A DNA stretch of 30,035 nt from Bacillota bacterium (GTDB lineage: Bacteria > Bacillota > Clostridia > Christensenellales > Aristaeellaceae): positions 1 through 30,035 of the forward strand of contig JAEVYX010000130.1 in assembly GCA_023392515.1 (NCBI GenBank). The letters run 5' to 3'. Each line of letters begins with the position of its first letter. The first letter of the stretch is position 1. The notes beneath the pieces are model-generated. The model was given only the letters and a program-made list of their open reading frames with translations. It made no database searches and was not told where the DNA came from. The position numbers were made by a program, and so were the translations under genes. Shown here piece by piece: positions 15,097 through 22,903 of the stretch.

Positions 15097-15753
15097 TCAC
15101 AATTCCCGCTTTTCCATGGATGCGTTCAGCATATCCTGCCCCGCCTGGGTCAGGGCCACGCTGCCTTTTTCCAGAAGCGGCGTGTTGAACACGAAGCCTT
15201 TCTGTCCGGCAGCTTCTTTCATCGTATCCACAAAATAAGCGTAGAGTTCCGACGTTTCATACTCCGCATAGGCATAGCCTTTAAGCGGCTCGTCATAGTC
15301 CAGGGTGATCAGCCCTCGATCCGCAAGGGATGTAAAGAGTTCTCCCGTCTCCTTTACAATCTCCATGGAATCCGCGGAATCGACGATGTAGACGGGTTCC
15401 AGCGCTACGGCAAAGATTTCCTCATCCTCGCTGTTCATCATGCAAAACCTTGCAATGGGCAGGTACCCATGGCGCATAAGCGCCGCCAGAAGGGCCATCT
15501 GGTCCTGGCTAAGCTCAGAATGCTCCAAAGGAACCTCGTTATGGCAGCCGCAGTGATCCGGATGAGCATGCTCATGGGTGTGTCCGCAGCCGCAGGATTC
15601 CGTATGGTTGTGTTCATGGGTATGCCCGCAGCCGCAGGATTCCGTATGGTTGTGTTCATGGGTATGTCCGCAGCCGCAGCCGCAATGTTCCTTGTGCAAA
15701 AAAGCGCCGCCTTTCTTATGGTATGCCGGACGGAAAAGAACCTTTCCGGGCAT
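15097..15753 (-). CDS. Protein with Cys/His tandem-repeat metal-binding region, hypothetical
   Basis: A 218-residue cytoplasmic protein of no recognised family. Residues about 20-72 hold repeats of a 14-residue unit, CGCGHTHEHNHTES, giving well over a dozen histidines and nine cysteines; this must bind soft or borderline metals such as Zn, Ni or Cu. The remaining about 145 residues form an acidic alpha/beta part starting ELSQDQMALLAALMRHGYLPIARF, which could be a winged-helix-like or sensor domain. The ATG at 15753 begins two bases after the thpR stop; the only site is a weak CGGGAA inside thpR, so coupling is likely. It might be a metal store, chaperone or sensor; none can be chosen from the sequence. 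The coding repeat should be prone to length change. Confidence 0.8.
   Translation of the reverse strand: MPGKVLFRPAYHKKGGAFLHKEHCGCGCGHTHEHNHTESCGCGHTHEHNHTESCGCGHTHEHAHPDHCGCHNEVPLEHSELSQDQMALLAALMRHGYLPIARFCMMNSEDEEIFAVALEPVYIVDSADSMEIVKETGELFTSLADRGLITLDYDEPLKGYAYAEYETSELYAYFVDTMKEAAGQKGFVFNTPLLEKGSVALTQAGQDMLNASMEKREL
15544..15669. repeat. Three 42-bp tandem repeats within coding DNA
   Basis: Units at 15544-15585, 15586-15627 and 15628-15669. The last two differ by a single base; the first is diverged. Each starts GCAGCCGCAG on the plus strand and encodes one 14-residue Cys/His unit in the minus-strand gene. The near identity suggests a recent duplication. Length is an exact multiple of three. 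Confidence 0.9.
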
Positions 15754-15755
15754 TT

Positions 15756-16301
15756 TCAAATATTCCCGTTTGGTTGAAGCGGGCAGGTGATGAGTGGCAG
15801 ATATTTCAAGCTTTCTCCCTCCCGGCGGCTTTCAAACAGCGCAATGCAATTGACTTGCGCAATAGCGGCCTCAACCTGGATTTGAGAAAGCTTCTCCCGC
15901 TGCACCCTGGCGTGCCTAGCCAGGGTAACATGGGCTGCAAAGGGTGCCGGGTCAAAGGGAAGCTTCCTTTTTTCAAGGCTCTGCCTCACCCCTATTGCCA
16001 GGCTTTGAAGGGGCTTGCTCTCCGACAGCGCACAAAACAGCACACAGTTGTCGGGGTGGCGGAAAAAGGAAAGACCGGTTAATGTGACGGAAAAAGGCGA
16101 AGCCTCTCTCGCCGCTTCCTCCAGTGCCTCCTTCATAAGGGAAAGCTGCTCCAATTGCATATCCCCCATAAAGGCCAGGGTGCAATGGTAGTTTTCCATG
16201 GGCACGTACCGGCCCGGAAACTGCTTTTGCGCTTCCTGAGACGCCGAACGCAAGGTACTTCGCACCACAGGATCAAAGGGAATGCCTGCAAAGACACGCA
16301 C
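15756..16301 (-). CDS. thpR: RNA 2',3'-cyclic phosphodiesterase (LigT/ThpR family)
   Basis: A 181-residue member of the 2H phosphoesterase superfamily. The two catalytic histidine motifs are present: HCTL at residues 39-42 (ENYHCTLAFMGD) and HVTL in AAHVTLARHAR near residue 125. The family opening RVFAGIPF is also there. Members hydrolyse 2',3'-cyclic phosphates on RNA ends and were first described as 2'-5' RNA ligases. The start is GTG 16301, with AAGGAGG eight bases upstream. Its own promoter lies at 16335-16363. The Cys/His-repeat gene follows two bases later, so the two are co-transcribed; no functional link is obvious. Confidence 0.93.
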   Translation of the reverse strand: MRVFAGIPFDPVVRSTLRSASQEAQKQFPGRYVPMENYHCTLAFMGDMQLEQLSLMKEALEEAAREASPFSVTLTGLSFFRHPDNCVLFCALSESKPLQSLAIGVRQSLEKRKLPFDPAPFAAHVTLARHARVQREKLSQIQVEAAIAQVNCIALFESRREGESLKYLPLITCPLQPNGNI

Positions 16302-16334
16302 AAGCCCTTCCTCCTTTTCCCATCCTCTTTCAAC

Positions 16335-16363
16335 AGCATAGGCAATTTAAGTCCGCCTGTCAA
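16335..16363 (-). promoter_or_regulatory. Promoter of thpR and the Cys/His-repeat gene
   Basis: Minus-strand -35 TTGACA (16363-16358), a 17-base spacer and -10 TATGCT (16340-16335), 33 bases before the GTG start. Nearly consensus. Confidence 0.75.
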
Positions 16364-16382
16364 GAGGGCCGTAAAAGAAAGA

Positions 16383-16419
16383 GGGCGCGCCATAGGGTTG
16401 TCTCCCCCTTGGCACGCCC
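16383..16419 (-). terminator. Terminator of the ABC importer operon
   Basis: On the minus strand GGGCGTGCC (16419-16411) pairs with GGCGCGCCC (16391-16383), with one G-U pair and a 19-base loop, followed by TCTTTCTTTT. It lies about 33 bases after the stop of the last permease. Confidence 0.8.
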
Positions 16420-16452
16420 AGCTAAAGAATTCTGTTAACTGCCCTTACCCGT

Positions 16453-17730
16453 TCAGCTCCGGGCTTTTGCCCCCGCGCGCAGGTCCGTTCTCTTGGCAGC
16501 GCTTCCCCGCCATGCATACAGCACCAGCGCCAGCGCGATGACGCCATAGCACAGGAACACGCGGAAGAACTCGCCGATGTTGGGGTCACCAAACAGGTTG
16601 CTGCCGGCATCCTGGGCGACAACAAACAGCGTGTGGAACAAAACACAGCCGATGATTGCCTGGCCGTTGGTTGCCCGGTCGATGGATGCGCCGCCCACCA
16701 GGATGGCAGCACCCGCGTACAGGCCGACCATTTCATGGGCGGCATAAGTCTGCAGCGTACCAAGGTTCTGGATGAATATGATCTGGCCCCAACCGGCGAG
16801 GATGGTGGACATCATAATGGCGATAATGCGCACGCGGTTCACGTTAATGCCTGCCGCATTGGCCACCACCCGGCTTTGCCCGACGGCGCGGAACTTTTGC
16901 CCAAGTCTGGTACGCATGATTACCACATTGAAAAGGCAGAGCAGCCCGATAATGAGGAACGTGACCACCGGAATGCTGACGTTTGCCATGCTGCTTTTCA
17001 CCGCCGGGATCATGTACAGAAGGCAGGCGCCTGCTGCCATGGCAAGAAGCGTCACCATGCGCTTCAAAGACATTTTTTTCAAAAGGAAGAACAAAACGGC
17101 CAATACCGCCACCAGAATCGAAATGCCGTACAGCGCCTGGGTGAAGGTGAGCCTGAAAACGTTGTCCAGCGCGCCGTAAAGCCCTACCGCTCCTGTCAGG
17201 TTCAGGGTGTTCGCAACGCCGCTGGCTCCGACAATGGTTACCGTTTCGTTGAGGGGTATAATCTTGCCAAATACGAATAGAAACAGCAATTGATACGCAC
17301 CGTTGGCGAAATACCCCAGGATCAGGGAACCGATGGTTTCCTGTCCCTTCATTTTGTTGAGCAGCGACCCGATCAAAAATCCAAAGCCGCCTGCCAGCGG
17401 CACCGTGATAGCCGCCGCAAGGAGCAGCCCCAGCACCCCCTGAATCTCCCAGTTGATGACAAGCAGCAGGCCGATCTGCGCTGCCATCGCACCAATGGTA
17501 ATGGCGAAGTTGATACCCATGCCCGCCACAATCGGGATAATCAGCGCCAGAACGATAAACAGGTTTCGCGTCAGGCGGCTCATCAATTGATAGAAGATAT
17601 CGCTGAGGGGCCGTCCGGAGTAAGCGACGAAGACGAGGCTCAGGACAAGAAAAATATACGTTACGACATATTCCCGCAAATTAGCCCTGATCTTTTGGCC
17701 TGCGCGCTTCATAAAATCTTTCTCAGGCAC
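16453..17730 (-). CDS. ABC importer permease, second subunit
   Basis: A 425-residue permease of the BPD_transp_2 class, related to the sugar and nucleoside importers of the RbsC/YufP-YufQ kind. About ten hydrophobic helices are visible. The loop VGQSRVVANAAGINVNRVRI near residue 285 is the family's ATPase-coupling segment (G..  A..AGI), and GLYAGAAILVGGASI near residue 340 is another family block. The start is taken as GTG 17730, eight bases after GGGAGG; a GTG at 17739 overlaps the site. It overlaps the upstream permease gene by eight bases, so the two are coupled. The substrate is unknown; the partner binding protein is of the DUF3798 type. Confidence 0.88.
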   Translation of the reverse strand: MPEKDFMKRAGQKIRANLREYVVTYIFLVLSLVFVAYSGRPLSDIFYQLMSRLTRNLFIVLALIIPIVAGMGINFAITIGAMAAQIGLLLVINWEIQGVLGLLLAAAITVPLAGGFGFLIGSLLNKMKGQETIGSLILGYFANGAYQLLFLFVFGKIIPLNETVTIVGASGVANTLNLTGAVGLYGALDNVFRLTFTQALYGISILVAVLAVLFFLLKKMSLKRMVTLLAMAAGACLLYMIPAVKSSMANVSIPVVTFLIIGLLCLFNVVIMRTRLGQKFRAVGQSRVVANAAGINVNRVRIIAIMMSTILAGWGQIIFIQNLGTLQTYAAHEMVGLYAGAAILVGGASIDRATNGQAIIGCVLFHTLFVVAQDAGSNLFGDPNIGEFFRVFLCYGVIALALVLYAWRGSAAKRTDLRAGAKARS

Positions 17731-19636
17731 GTGATTCACCTCCCGACTGGGTTAACGCGTAGAGGATGATGCCGTTGGAGATCAGGATTCGCATCACTTC
17801 CGACAGACCGCCTTCCGAAATGGCCGCGTTTGCGACCTGAATGCCCAAAGCCAGAACGCCCTGGAAGAGGAATGTTCCCAGGATGACGTGGGACACCTTT
17901 GCTTTTGTCACACTGGCGCCGCCAATCAGGATGGCGCTGGCTGCGATAAAGCCCATCTGCCTGGGGCCGCTGTACAATTGCATAAAGCCAAAGCTTTGGG
18001 AATAGACGATGATGCCCACCGCCGCAATCACAGTGGAGATAATGGTGCCGATGGTGCGCATGCGGTCCACATGAATGCCTGCCGCCTCGGCAAACCGGGG
18101 GTTTGAACCGGCCGCGATCAGCGCAGTGCCGGTTTTGGAGCGGGAAAACAGCCACATGAGGAAGCAGCATAGGAGGAAAAAGAGCAATAGCCCCGTAGGC
18201 ACCGTGGCGCCAAACAGCTTGAACGACCATAGGTTATTCAATATGGAGCCGAATGATCCCGACATATTGTGCATAACGCGCAAGCCCGAACCCAGTGCCC
18301 AGGTGAGCTTGGCGTTGTGGAAGGGGAGAATCATCCAGAAAATGGACATGAGAGACACGAAGGAGAAGCCAACATAGGTTGAAACGGTCATCTCGTTTCC
18401 TTTGAGCCGGTTAAGCAGCTTTGAATACAGCCAGCCTACCGGAACGGCAAAGGCGCTGCCCAGGCCAACCGCAAAAATGAAAGCGTTCCAGCCTGTCATG
18501 TTGTTTTCCATAGCGATCAGCGTGGAAAGCAAGCCGCAGATGATACCCACCGTCATACCCATGTTGAGGCTGATACCGGACTGAATGCCGGGCAGCATGG
18601 CCAGTGCGAGAACGCCAAACATGCCCGTACGCTTCAGCACATTGCCGATCATGGTGGAAACGTTGATCCCGTACAAACCGGCCAGCACGCAAAGCAGCAC
18701 GAAGAATAGAAGAATTACAAGCCTGGGGATACCCAGCACCGACACCAGCTTTTTATAGAAGAACACAGTCAGCGCAAACAGCACCAGGCCAATGCCGATG
18801 GTGAACATATCGTCACCCCGGCGTGCAATCATCATCTTCCACTGATCGGTTGAAGAGAAGCCTTTTTCCGCATCCATGGCGGCGTAGCGGTCATACTGCG
18901 CCTCAAAATCGGAGGCGTATGTATAAACCACAGCCAGGATGGGCTTTTGCAAATCACCCTTCATATCCTCGGTCAATCCGGGAAGAAGCACAGTCAGCTC
19001 CGCCCATACCAGGTCAAACTGGGGTGCGATGGCCTCCTGAAGTGCCAAGAGGGATGCGCTGGCTTTAAAGCCGGAATAGTCGATTTTCTTTTCTTCCGTA
19101 ATTTCTTCCAGGTCGGCTTCGTCGATGATTTCGCCTTCAGCCTCACCCTCATCAGACTCCAGCATGCCTTCAATCTCCTGGGTCAGGTCATCACTGGGCT
19201 GCGCGTTTAGAAGCTTTTGCGCGTAAGCGTCCCTTTCGGCGGCGTCCTGTTCGGCAAATGCCCGCTGCGCCGCTTCCAGCGCCGCAATCCGCTCGTCTAT
19301 TTTAGCGGTATCGATACCTTCAAATTGTGCAAAATCCTGCTCCGCCTGGGCACGGGCAGCCGCTTCCGCCTGGGATGCGTATTCGGCCTTGGCATTGCGG
19401 CTGAATTTGTTTTCATCCGCATAAGCCCTGGCCTGCTTTTTGGCTTCCAGGGCAATCTGGTTAATCAGCCCGCCGGCAGCGGTACGCATGACGGCATAAG
19501 TGCGCATGCCATTCATGGTTTCGTTTACAAAGCCACCGCCGCGTATCGAAAAGCCGATGATTCCCGTAACAACGAGCACGATAGCGATAAAAATCATCGC
19601 CCCGGATACGATCCATTGTCCTTTGGTATGCTTCAC
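17723..19636 (-). CDS. ABC importer permease with large extracytoplasmic insertion
   Basis: A 637-residue BPD_transp_2 permease, roughly twice the usual size. One helix (about residues 9-31) is followed by about 245 residues with no membrane segment, and the usual multi-helix core starts at about residue 277. The insertion has an Ala/Glu/Lys-rich coiled-coil-like part (about 50-145), a very acidic part (about 148-195) and a more globular part (about 195-270). With a basic N-terminus inside, it should lie outside the membrane. The core keeps the coupling loop AAGSNPRFAEAAGIHVDRMR and AASAILIGGASV. The start GTG 19636 overlaps the ATPase stop as GTGA, with AAGGAGG upstream. The insertion may hold or screen the binding protein; this is inference. 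Confidence 0.88.
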   Translation of the reverse strand: MKHTKGQWIVSGAMIFIAIVLVVTGIIGFSIRGGGFVNETMNGMRTYAVMRTAAGGLINQIALEAKKQARAYADENKFSRNAKAEYASQAEAAARAQAEQDFAQFEGIDTAKIDERIAALEAAQRAFAEQDAAERDAYAQKLLNAQPSDDLTQEIEGMLESDEGEAEGEIIDEADLEEITEEKKIDYSGFKASASLLALQEAIAPQFDLVWAELTVLLPGLTEDMKGDLQKPILAVVYTYASDFEAQYDRYAAMDAEKGFSSTDQWKMMIARRGDDMFTIGIGLVLFALTVFFYKKLVSVLGIPRLVILLFFVLLCVLAGLYGINVSTMIGNVLKRTGMFGVLALAMLPGIQSGISLNMGMTVGIICGLLSTLIAMENNMTGWNAFIFAVGLGSAFAVPVGWLYSKLLNRLKGNEMTVSTYVGFSFVSLMSIFWMILPFHNAKLTWALGSGLRVMHNMSGSFGSILNNLWSFKLFGATVPTGLLLFFLLCCFLMWLFSRSKTGTALIAAGSNPRFAEAAGIHVDRMRTIGTIISTVIAAVGIIVYSQSFGFMQLYSGPRQMGFIAASAILIGGASVTKAKVSHVILGTFLFQGVLALGIQVANAAISEGGLSEVMRILISNGIILYALTQSGGESRA

Positions 19637-21231
19637 TGTGCCTCGCCTCCTTCCGCTTTCAGGCCCGACATTGCAAGGCCGAAGCTTGCGTCGGAGCTGT
19701 CAGGCTTAAGTATGTCGGCGATTTTGCCCTCGGCAACGATGGCAATCCGGTCGCATATGGAGCGCAGTTCCATCAATTCCGAGGATACCATGACAATGGT
19801 CAATCCCGTTTCCCGGTTGAGCTTGACCAGCGTTTCCAAAACAAGCTGTTTGGCACCAATATCAATCCCGCGAGTAGGTTCGGATACGAAGAGGAATTTG
19901 GGGTTGAGGGCAAGGGCCCTGGCAACACATACCTTTTGTTGGTTGCCGCCTGAAAGCGTACCCGCATGCTGCGTAGGCGACTGGCATCGGATGTCCAGCT
20001 CCTTGATCATTTTATCCGCATACTTCCGGATCTCTTTGCTGTTCTTCAGCTTTAGGTGTTTAAACCCTACAAGATAATCTCCATGCACCTGCATGGCATT
20101 GAATACGATATTGTCTTCAATGGGCTGGTCGAGCAAAAGCCCGACACCGCGCCGGTCCTCTGATACCATAGAAAGGCCGCGCTTAAGCGCCGTTCCCGCA
20201 TCGTTGAGCGGCAGGGGCTTTCCAAACAGCTCTACCTCGCCGGTTGCGGGGTACAAGCCCATAATGCCGTTGGGAAGGCCGACCTTTCCCTGGCCTGCCA
20301 AGCCGCCTATGCCAAGAATTTCGCCTTCATATATATCCAAATCAATCCCCTGAACCGTTTCGCCGGGCATGCTGACGTTTAGGTTTCTCACCTTCAGCGC
20401 AACATTGCCGCTGACCGGAGCGGTCTTGGGTTCAATTTTGATCATTCCTTCTTCGCCGCGGCCAATCATCAACGAAGCCATCTCGACCAGAGATGTCTCG
20501 CTCTTTGGGCGCGAAACCACCAGCTTTCCATCCCGGAGGATGGTGATCATATCGGCCGCCTGCATCACCTCGTCCAGGCGATGGGTAATAAAAATGATGG
20601 CAATGCCCCGCCCGGCAATATCCTTCATAACGGAAATCAGCTGATTGGCCTCGCTTTCCGTCAGAACGGCGGTAGGTTCGTCAAATACAAGGAGCTTGAT
20701 GCCCGTCTTGTCAATCTCCCTGGCAATCTCCACAAATTGCATATAGCCAACGGGCAATCCGTTGACCTTCGTATCCTCACTGATATCAATTCCCACACTG
20801 TCAAGCGCCTTTTTCGCATCACTGCGCATGGTCGCCATATCCAGCGATTCCATCTCCCGCCCAAAAATGCGGCTCACGAAATTCGGCTGTGCGATTTCAC
20901 GGTTGAGCTTGATGTTTTCCGTGATGGTAAAGCCCGGGATCAGCATGAATTCCTGGTGCACCATGCCAACGCCTTTTTGCATGGCATGCTGCGGCGAGGA
21001 GATGTTTGTTACCTCACCATCCAGCACAACATCGCCCTTGTAGCCGCCGGTGGCGTGAATCACAGGCATACCAAACAGAATGTTCATGAGCGTGGATTTT
21101 CCCGCGCCGTTTTCCCCCAGAAGCGCATGAATCTCGCCGGGCTTCACGCGCAGGGTAACATTCTTGAGCACCGCATTCTGTCCATATTCCTTGGTGATGT
21201 TTTTCATTTCAAGCACATATTCTGACGACAA
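19633..21231 (-). CDS. ABC importer ATPase with two nucleotide-binding domains
   Basis: A 532-residue double ATPase of the sugar/nucleoside importer type. The N-domain has a full Walker A (GENGAGKST), Q-loop VHQEFMLIPGF, a degenerate signature (PVGYMQFVEIAREI), Walker B LLVFDEPTAVLTESEA and H-loop ITHRLDEV. The C-domain has the usual variant Walker A (GGLAGQGKVGL), canonical signature LSGGNQQKV and SEPTRGIDIGAK. Mixed canonical and degenerate sites are normal in this family. The start is TTG 21231, nine bases after GGGAGG; the next in-frame ATG lies inside the conserved fold and has no site. A strong hairpin separates it from the binding-protein gene upstream. Confidence 0.92.
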   Translation of the reverse strand: MSSEYVLEMKNITKEYGQNAVLKNVTLRVKPGEIHALLGENGAGKSTLMNILFGMPVIHATGGYKGDVVLDGEVTNISSPQHAMQKGVGMVHQEFMLIPGFTITENIKLNREIAQPNFVSRIFGREMESLDMATMRSDAKKALDSVGIDISEDTKVNGLPVGYMQFVEIAREIDKTGIKLLVFDEPTAVLTESEANQLISVMKDIAGRGIAIIFITHRLDEVMQAADMITILRDGKLVVSRPKSETSLVEMASLMIGRGEEGMIKIEPKTAPVSGNVALKVRNLNVSMPGETVQGIDLDIYEGEILGIGGLAGQGKVGLPNGIMGLYPATGEVELFGKPLPLNDAGTALKRGLSMVSEDRRGVGLLLDQPIEDNIVFNAMQVHGDYLVGFKHLKLKNSKEIRKYADKMIKELDIRCQSPTQHAGTLSGGNQQKVCVARALALNPKFLFVSEPTRGIDIGAKQLVLETLVKLNRETGLTIVMVSSELMELRSICDRIAIVAEGKIADILKPDSSDASFGLAMSGLKAEGGEAQ

Positions 21232-21285
21232 TCTGGCATCCCTCCCAGGCAGTAAAGCTATGATTCCTGTAAAAACTTTTTCGAA

Positions 21286-21321
21286 AAAAGGCCCGCTCGC
21301 CATAAAGCGGGCGGGCCTTTT
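21286..21321 (-). terminator. Intra-operon hairpin between binding protein and ATPase genes
   Basis: On the minus strand AAAAGGCCCGC and GCGGGCCTTTT form a perfect 11-base stem, running into TTTTTTCG. It lies about 20 bases after the binding-protein stop. Such partial terminators usually let the binding protein be made in excess over the membrane parts. Confidence 0.8.
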
Positions 21322-21341
21322 CCGTCAAGTCACGCCAAAGA

Positions 21342-22481
21342 CTATTTGATATAATCAGAGAAATCGATGTTATCAAACAACATCATGAAATAGTTGGGCA
21401 CTTCTTTGCCGTTTCCGTCCACGTAGGAGGAAACAGCCGCTTCATAACCGGCAGCGGTGGAAAGGGCTTCAACCAGCTTATCCTTGTTGACCTTTTCGGT
21501 GGAGCCGCTTTCGATGTAGTTCTTGGCATACTCGTAGCCGCCGTAGATCATGCTCATGTTGACCGGCACGGCCCAGGTGGAGAAGCGGCCCAAAGCGTCG
21601 TTCGCCTTGAGGACTTCAGCCGTCTTTGCCAGGTAAGCATCGATGTTGCCATAATCTTCGGGTTCAACAGCCAGGCTGAAGGATGCCGGGAAGCCGTGGA
21701 AGGGGCTGGGGCAGCAGGGCAGCGGGTAGTAGGCGTCCTTCTGGGTGAGAACGGCAGCCTGCAAAGGCTCCTGCATACCGCAGTTGGTGGTGAAGAAAGC
21801 GACCTTCTTGCCGGCATATTCCTGCATGACAAGGGGCACATCCTCCAGGATGAACTGCTGGGCACCGGTCATGCCGGCGTCGCCGGTGGGATCGGGAGCA
21901 TCGCGGAATACCAGCTCAATGCCGGCATCTTCGCATTCTTCCTGCATGATGTTGTAACGGGCTACGATGGTCTCATAGCTCATGTGGCGGGCGAAGGAGT
22001 AGTGCACCAAAACGTCGCAGCCCCATTCCTTGATGGTTTCGACGATCTGGTAGCCGCCGTTGATTTCGTCAACGCCCAAAACGATATCGGCGATGCCGGC
22101 GATATCGGCCGGATCTTCTGCGGGAACGCCGGCGATGAGCAGAATGTCATCACGGCCCATTTCGTTTTTGATCTGGGTGAAAGCAGCGGTGGTGCCCTGT
22201 ACGGACTGCACGGCAATAATGGCCTTCACTTGGGGGTCTGACGCAAACTGCAAAATCTTGCCGATGGTGGTTTCCACTTCGGAAGAGAAGTTGTCCGGAT
22301 AGGTATCGGTTATAACGTTATCCGGATATTCGGCGAGCAATTTTTCCGCGGCGCGGAATTCTTCTTCGCCCTGGGTGGTGGTGCCGGTCAAAATGGCGAT
22401 TTTATAGTCGGCAGCCAGGGCGGACGACGCCATACTGAACAGCATGACCATAGCCAAAACCAAACCAAGCAGTTTTTTCAT
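21342..22481 (-). CDS. DUF3798 family solute-binding protein of ABC importer
   Basis: A 379-residue exported protein. The signal peptide is clear: MKK, a hydrophobic core, then SSALA before ADYK, a type I cleavage site at about residue 23. There is no lipobox cysteine. The mature part matches the DUF3798 pattern as I recall it: KIAILTGTTTQGEEEFRAAE, TYPDNF with SEVETTIGKI, VHYSFARHMSYETIVAR, DPTGDAGMTGAQQFILEDVP, TTNCGMQEPL and CCPSPFHGFPASF. The fold should be a two-lobed periplasmic-binding type. The ATG at 22481 is 12 bases after GGGAGG, a rather long gap. The ligand is unknown. It is the first gene of the importer operon, with its own promoter and a hairpin after it. Confidence 0.88.
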   Translation of the reverse strand: MKKLLGLVLAMVMLFSMASSALAADYKIAILTGTTTQGEEEFRAAEKLLAEYPDNVITDTYPDNFSSEVETTIGKILQFASDPQVKAIIAVQSVQGTTAAFTQIKNEMGRDDILLIAGVPAEDPADIAGIADIVLGVDEINGGYQIVETIKEWGCDVLVHYSFARHMSYETIVARYNIMQEECEDAGIELVFRDAPDPTGDAGMTGAQQFILEDVPLVMQEYAGKKVAFFTTNCGMQEPLQAAVLTQKDAYYPLPCCPSPFHGFPASFSLAVEPEDYGNIDAYLAKTAEVLKANDALGRFSTWAVPVNMSMIYGGYEYAKNYIESGSTEKVNKDKLVEALSTAAGYEAAVSSYVDGNGKEVPNYFMMLFDNIDFSDYIK

Positions 22482-22513
22482 AAACGAACAAGACCTCCCT
22501 TTGCTTTTTTTAT

Positions 22514-22543
22514 AGTATACGATATAAATATGTTCCTCGTCAA
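22514..22543 (-). promoter_or_regulatory. Promoter of the DUF3798 importer operon
   Basis: Minus-strand -35 TTGACG (22543-22538), an 18-base spacer and -10 TATACT (22519-22514), 33 bases before the start codon. The surrounding DNA is AT-rich. Confidence 0.65.
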
Positions 22544-22625
22544 TGAAAAAATGCATGATTTGCAGTACAATACATTCAATTATGCAAAGATGCTATTCTT
22601 CCCACATGCAAAAACAGCGTTGGTA

Positions 22626-22844
22626 ATGTCCGGTCTGATATTGTCCGGGTTGGCACATCATTCTGCCTGCTTTATGGGGCAGGCTGTGAAAGCTTCTCGA
22701 ACGCCCGCTGTGGAAAATTATATCAATGCAGGAGCTATAGGGATGATATGCATCATGTTTTTATTGTGTACTTTTTTATTTATAATCAAATCCGCCCGGG
22801 AAAAGAAGATAATTCATATGTATATGCAGCGCTTTCCTTTATAA
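22626..22844 (+). CDS. Doubtful small membrane ORF in a low-GC stretch
   Basis: The 22482-22903 interval holds the importer promoter, a terminator and little else that is firm. A plus-strand ORF of 72 codons from ATG 22626 would encode a small protein with a clear membrane segment in its second half (AGAIGMICIMFLLCTFLFII) and a basic tail. No good ribosome site precedes it, and it points against the operon on its left and into the terminator on its right. It is listed because the membrane segment is good and the stretch otherwise has no gene; it may well be chance. Confidence 0.22.
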   Translation: MSGLILSGLAHHSACFMGQAVKASRTPAVENYINAGAIGMICIMFLLCTFLFIIKSAREKKIIHMYMQRFPL

Positions 22845-22848
22845 AACC

Positions 22849-22887
22849 ATAGGGCGCATGGCGGTAAATTTCCGCCATGCACCCTAT
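22849..22887. terminator. Terminator after the TipAS/MerR gene
   Basis: ATAGGGCGCATGGCGG at 22849-22864 pairs with CCGCCATGCACCCTAT at 22872-22887, a 16-base stem with one mismatch and a seven-base loop. On the minus strand it is followed by GGTTTTATAAAG. It could act for both strands. Confidence 0.7.
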
Positions 22888-22903
22888 ATAATAGAAAGTA
22901 TTT

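Noticed and set aside
15544..15669. Possible CRISPR-like array
   Set aside because: The repeats are contiguous with no spacers, in frame, and encode Cys/His units of a protein.
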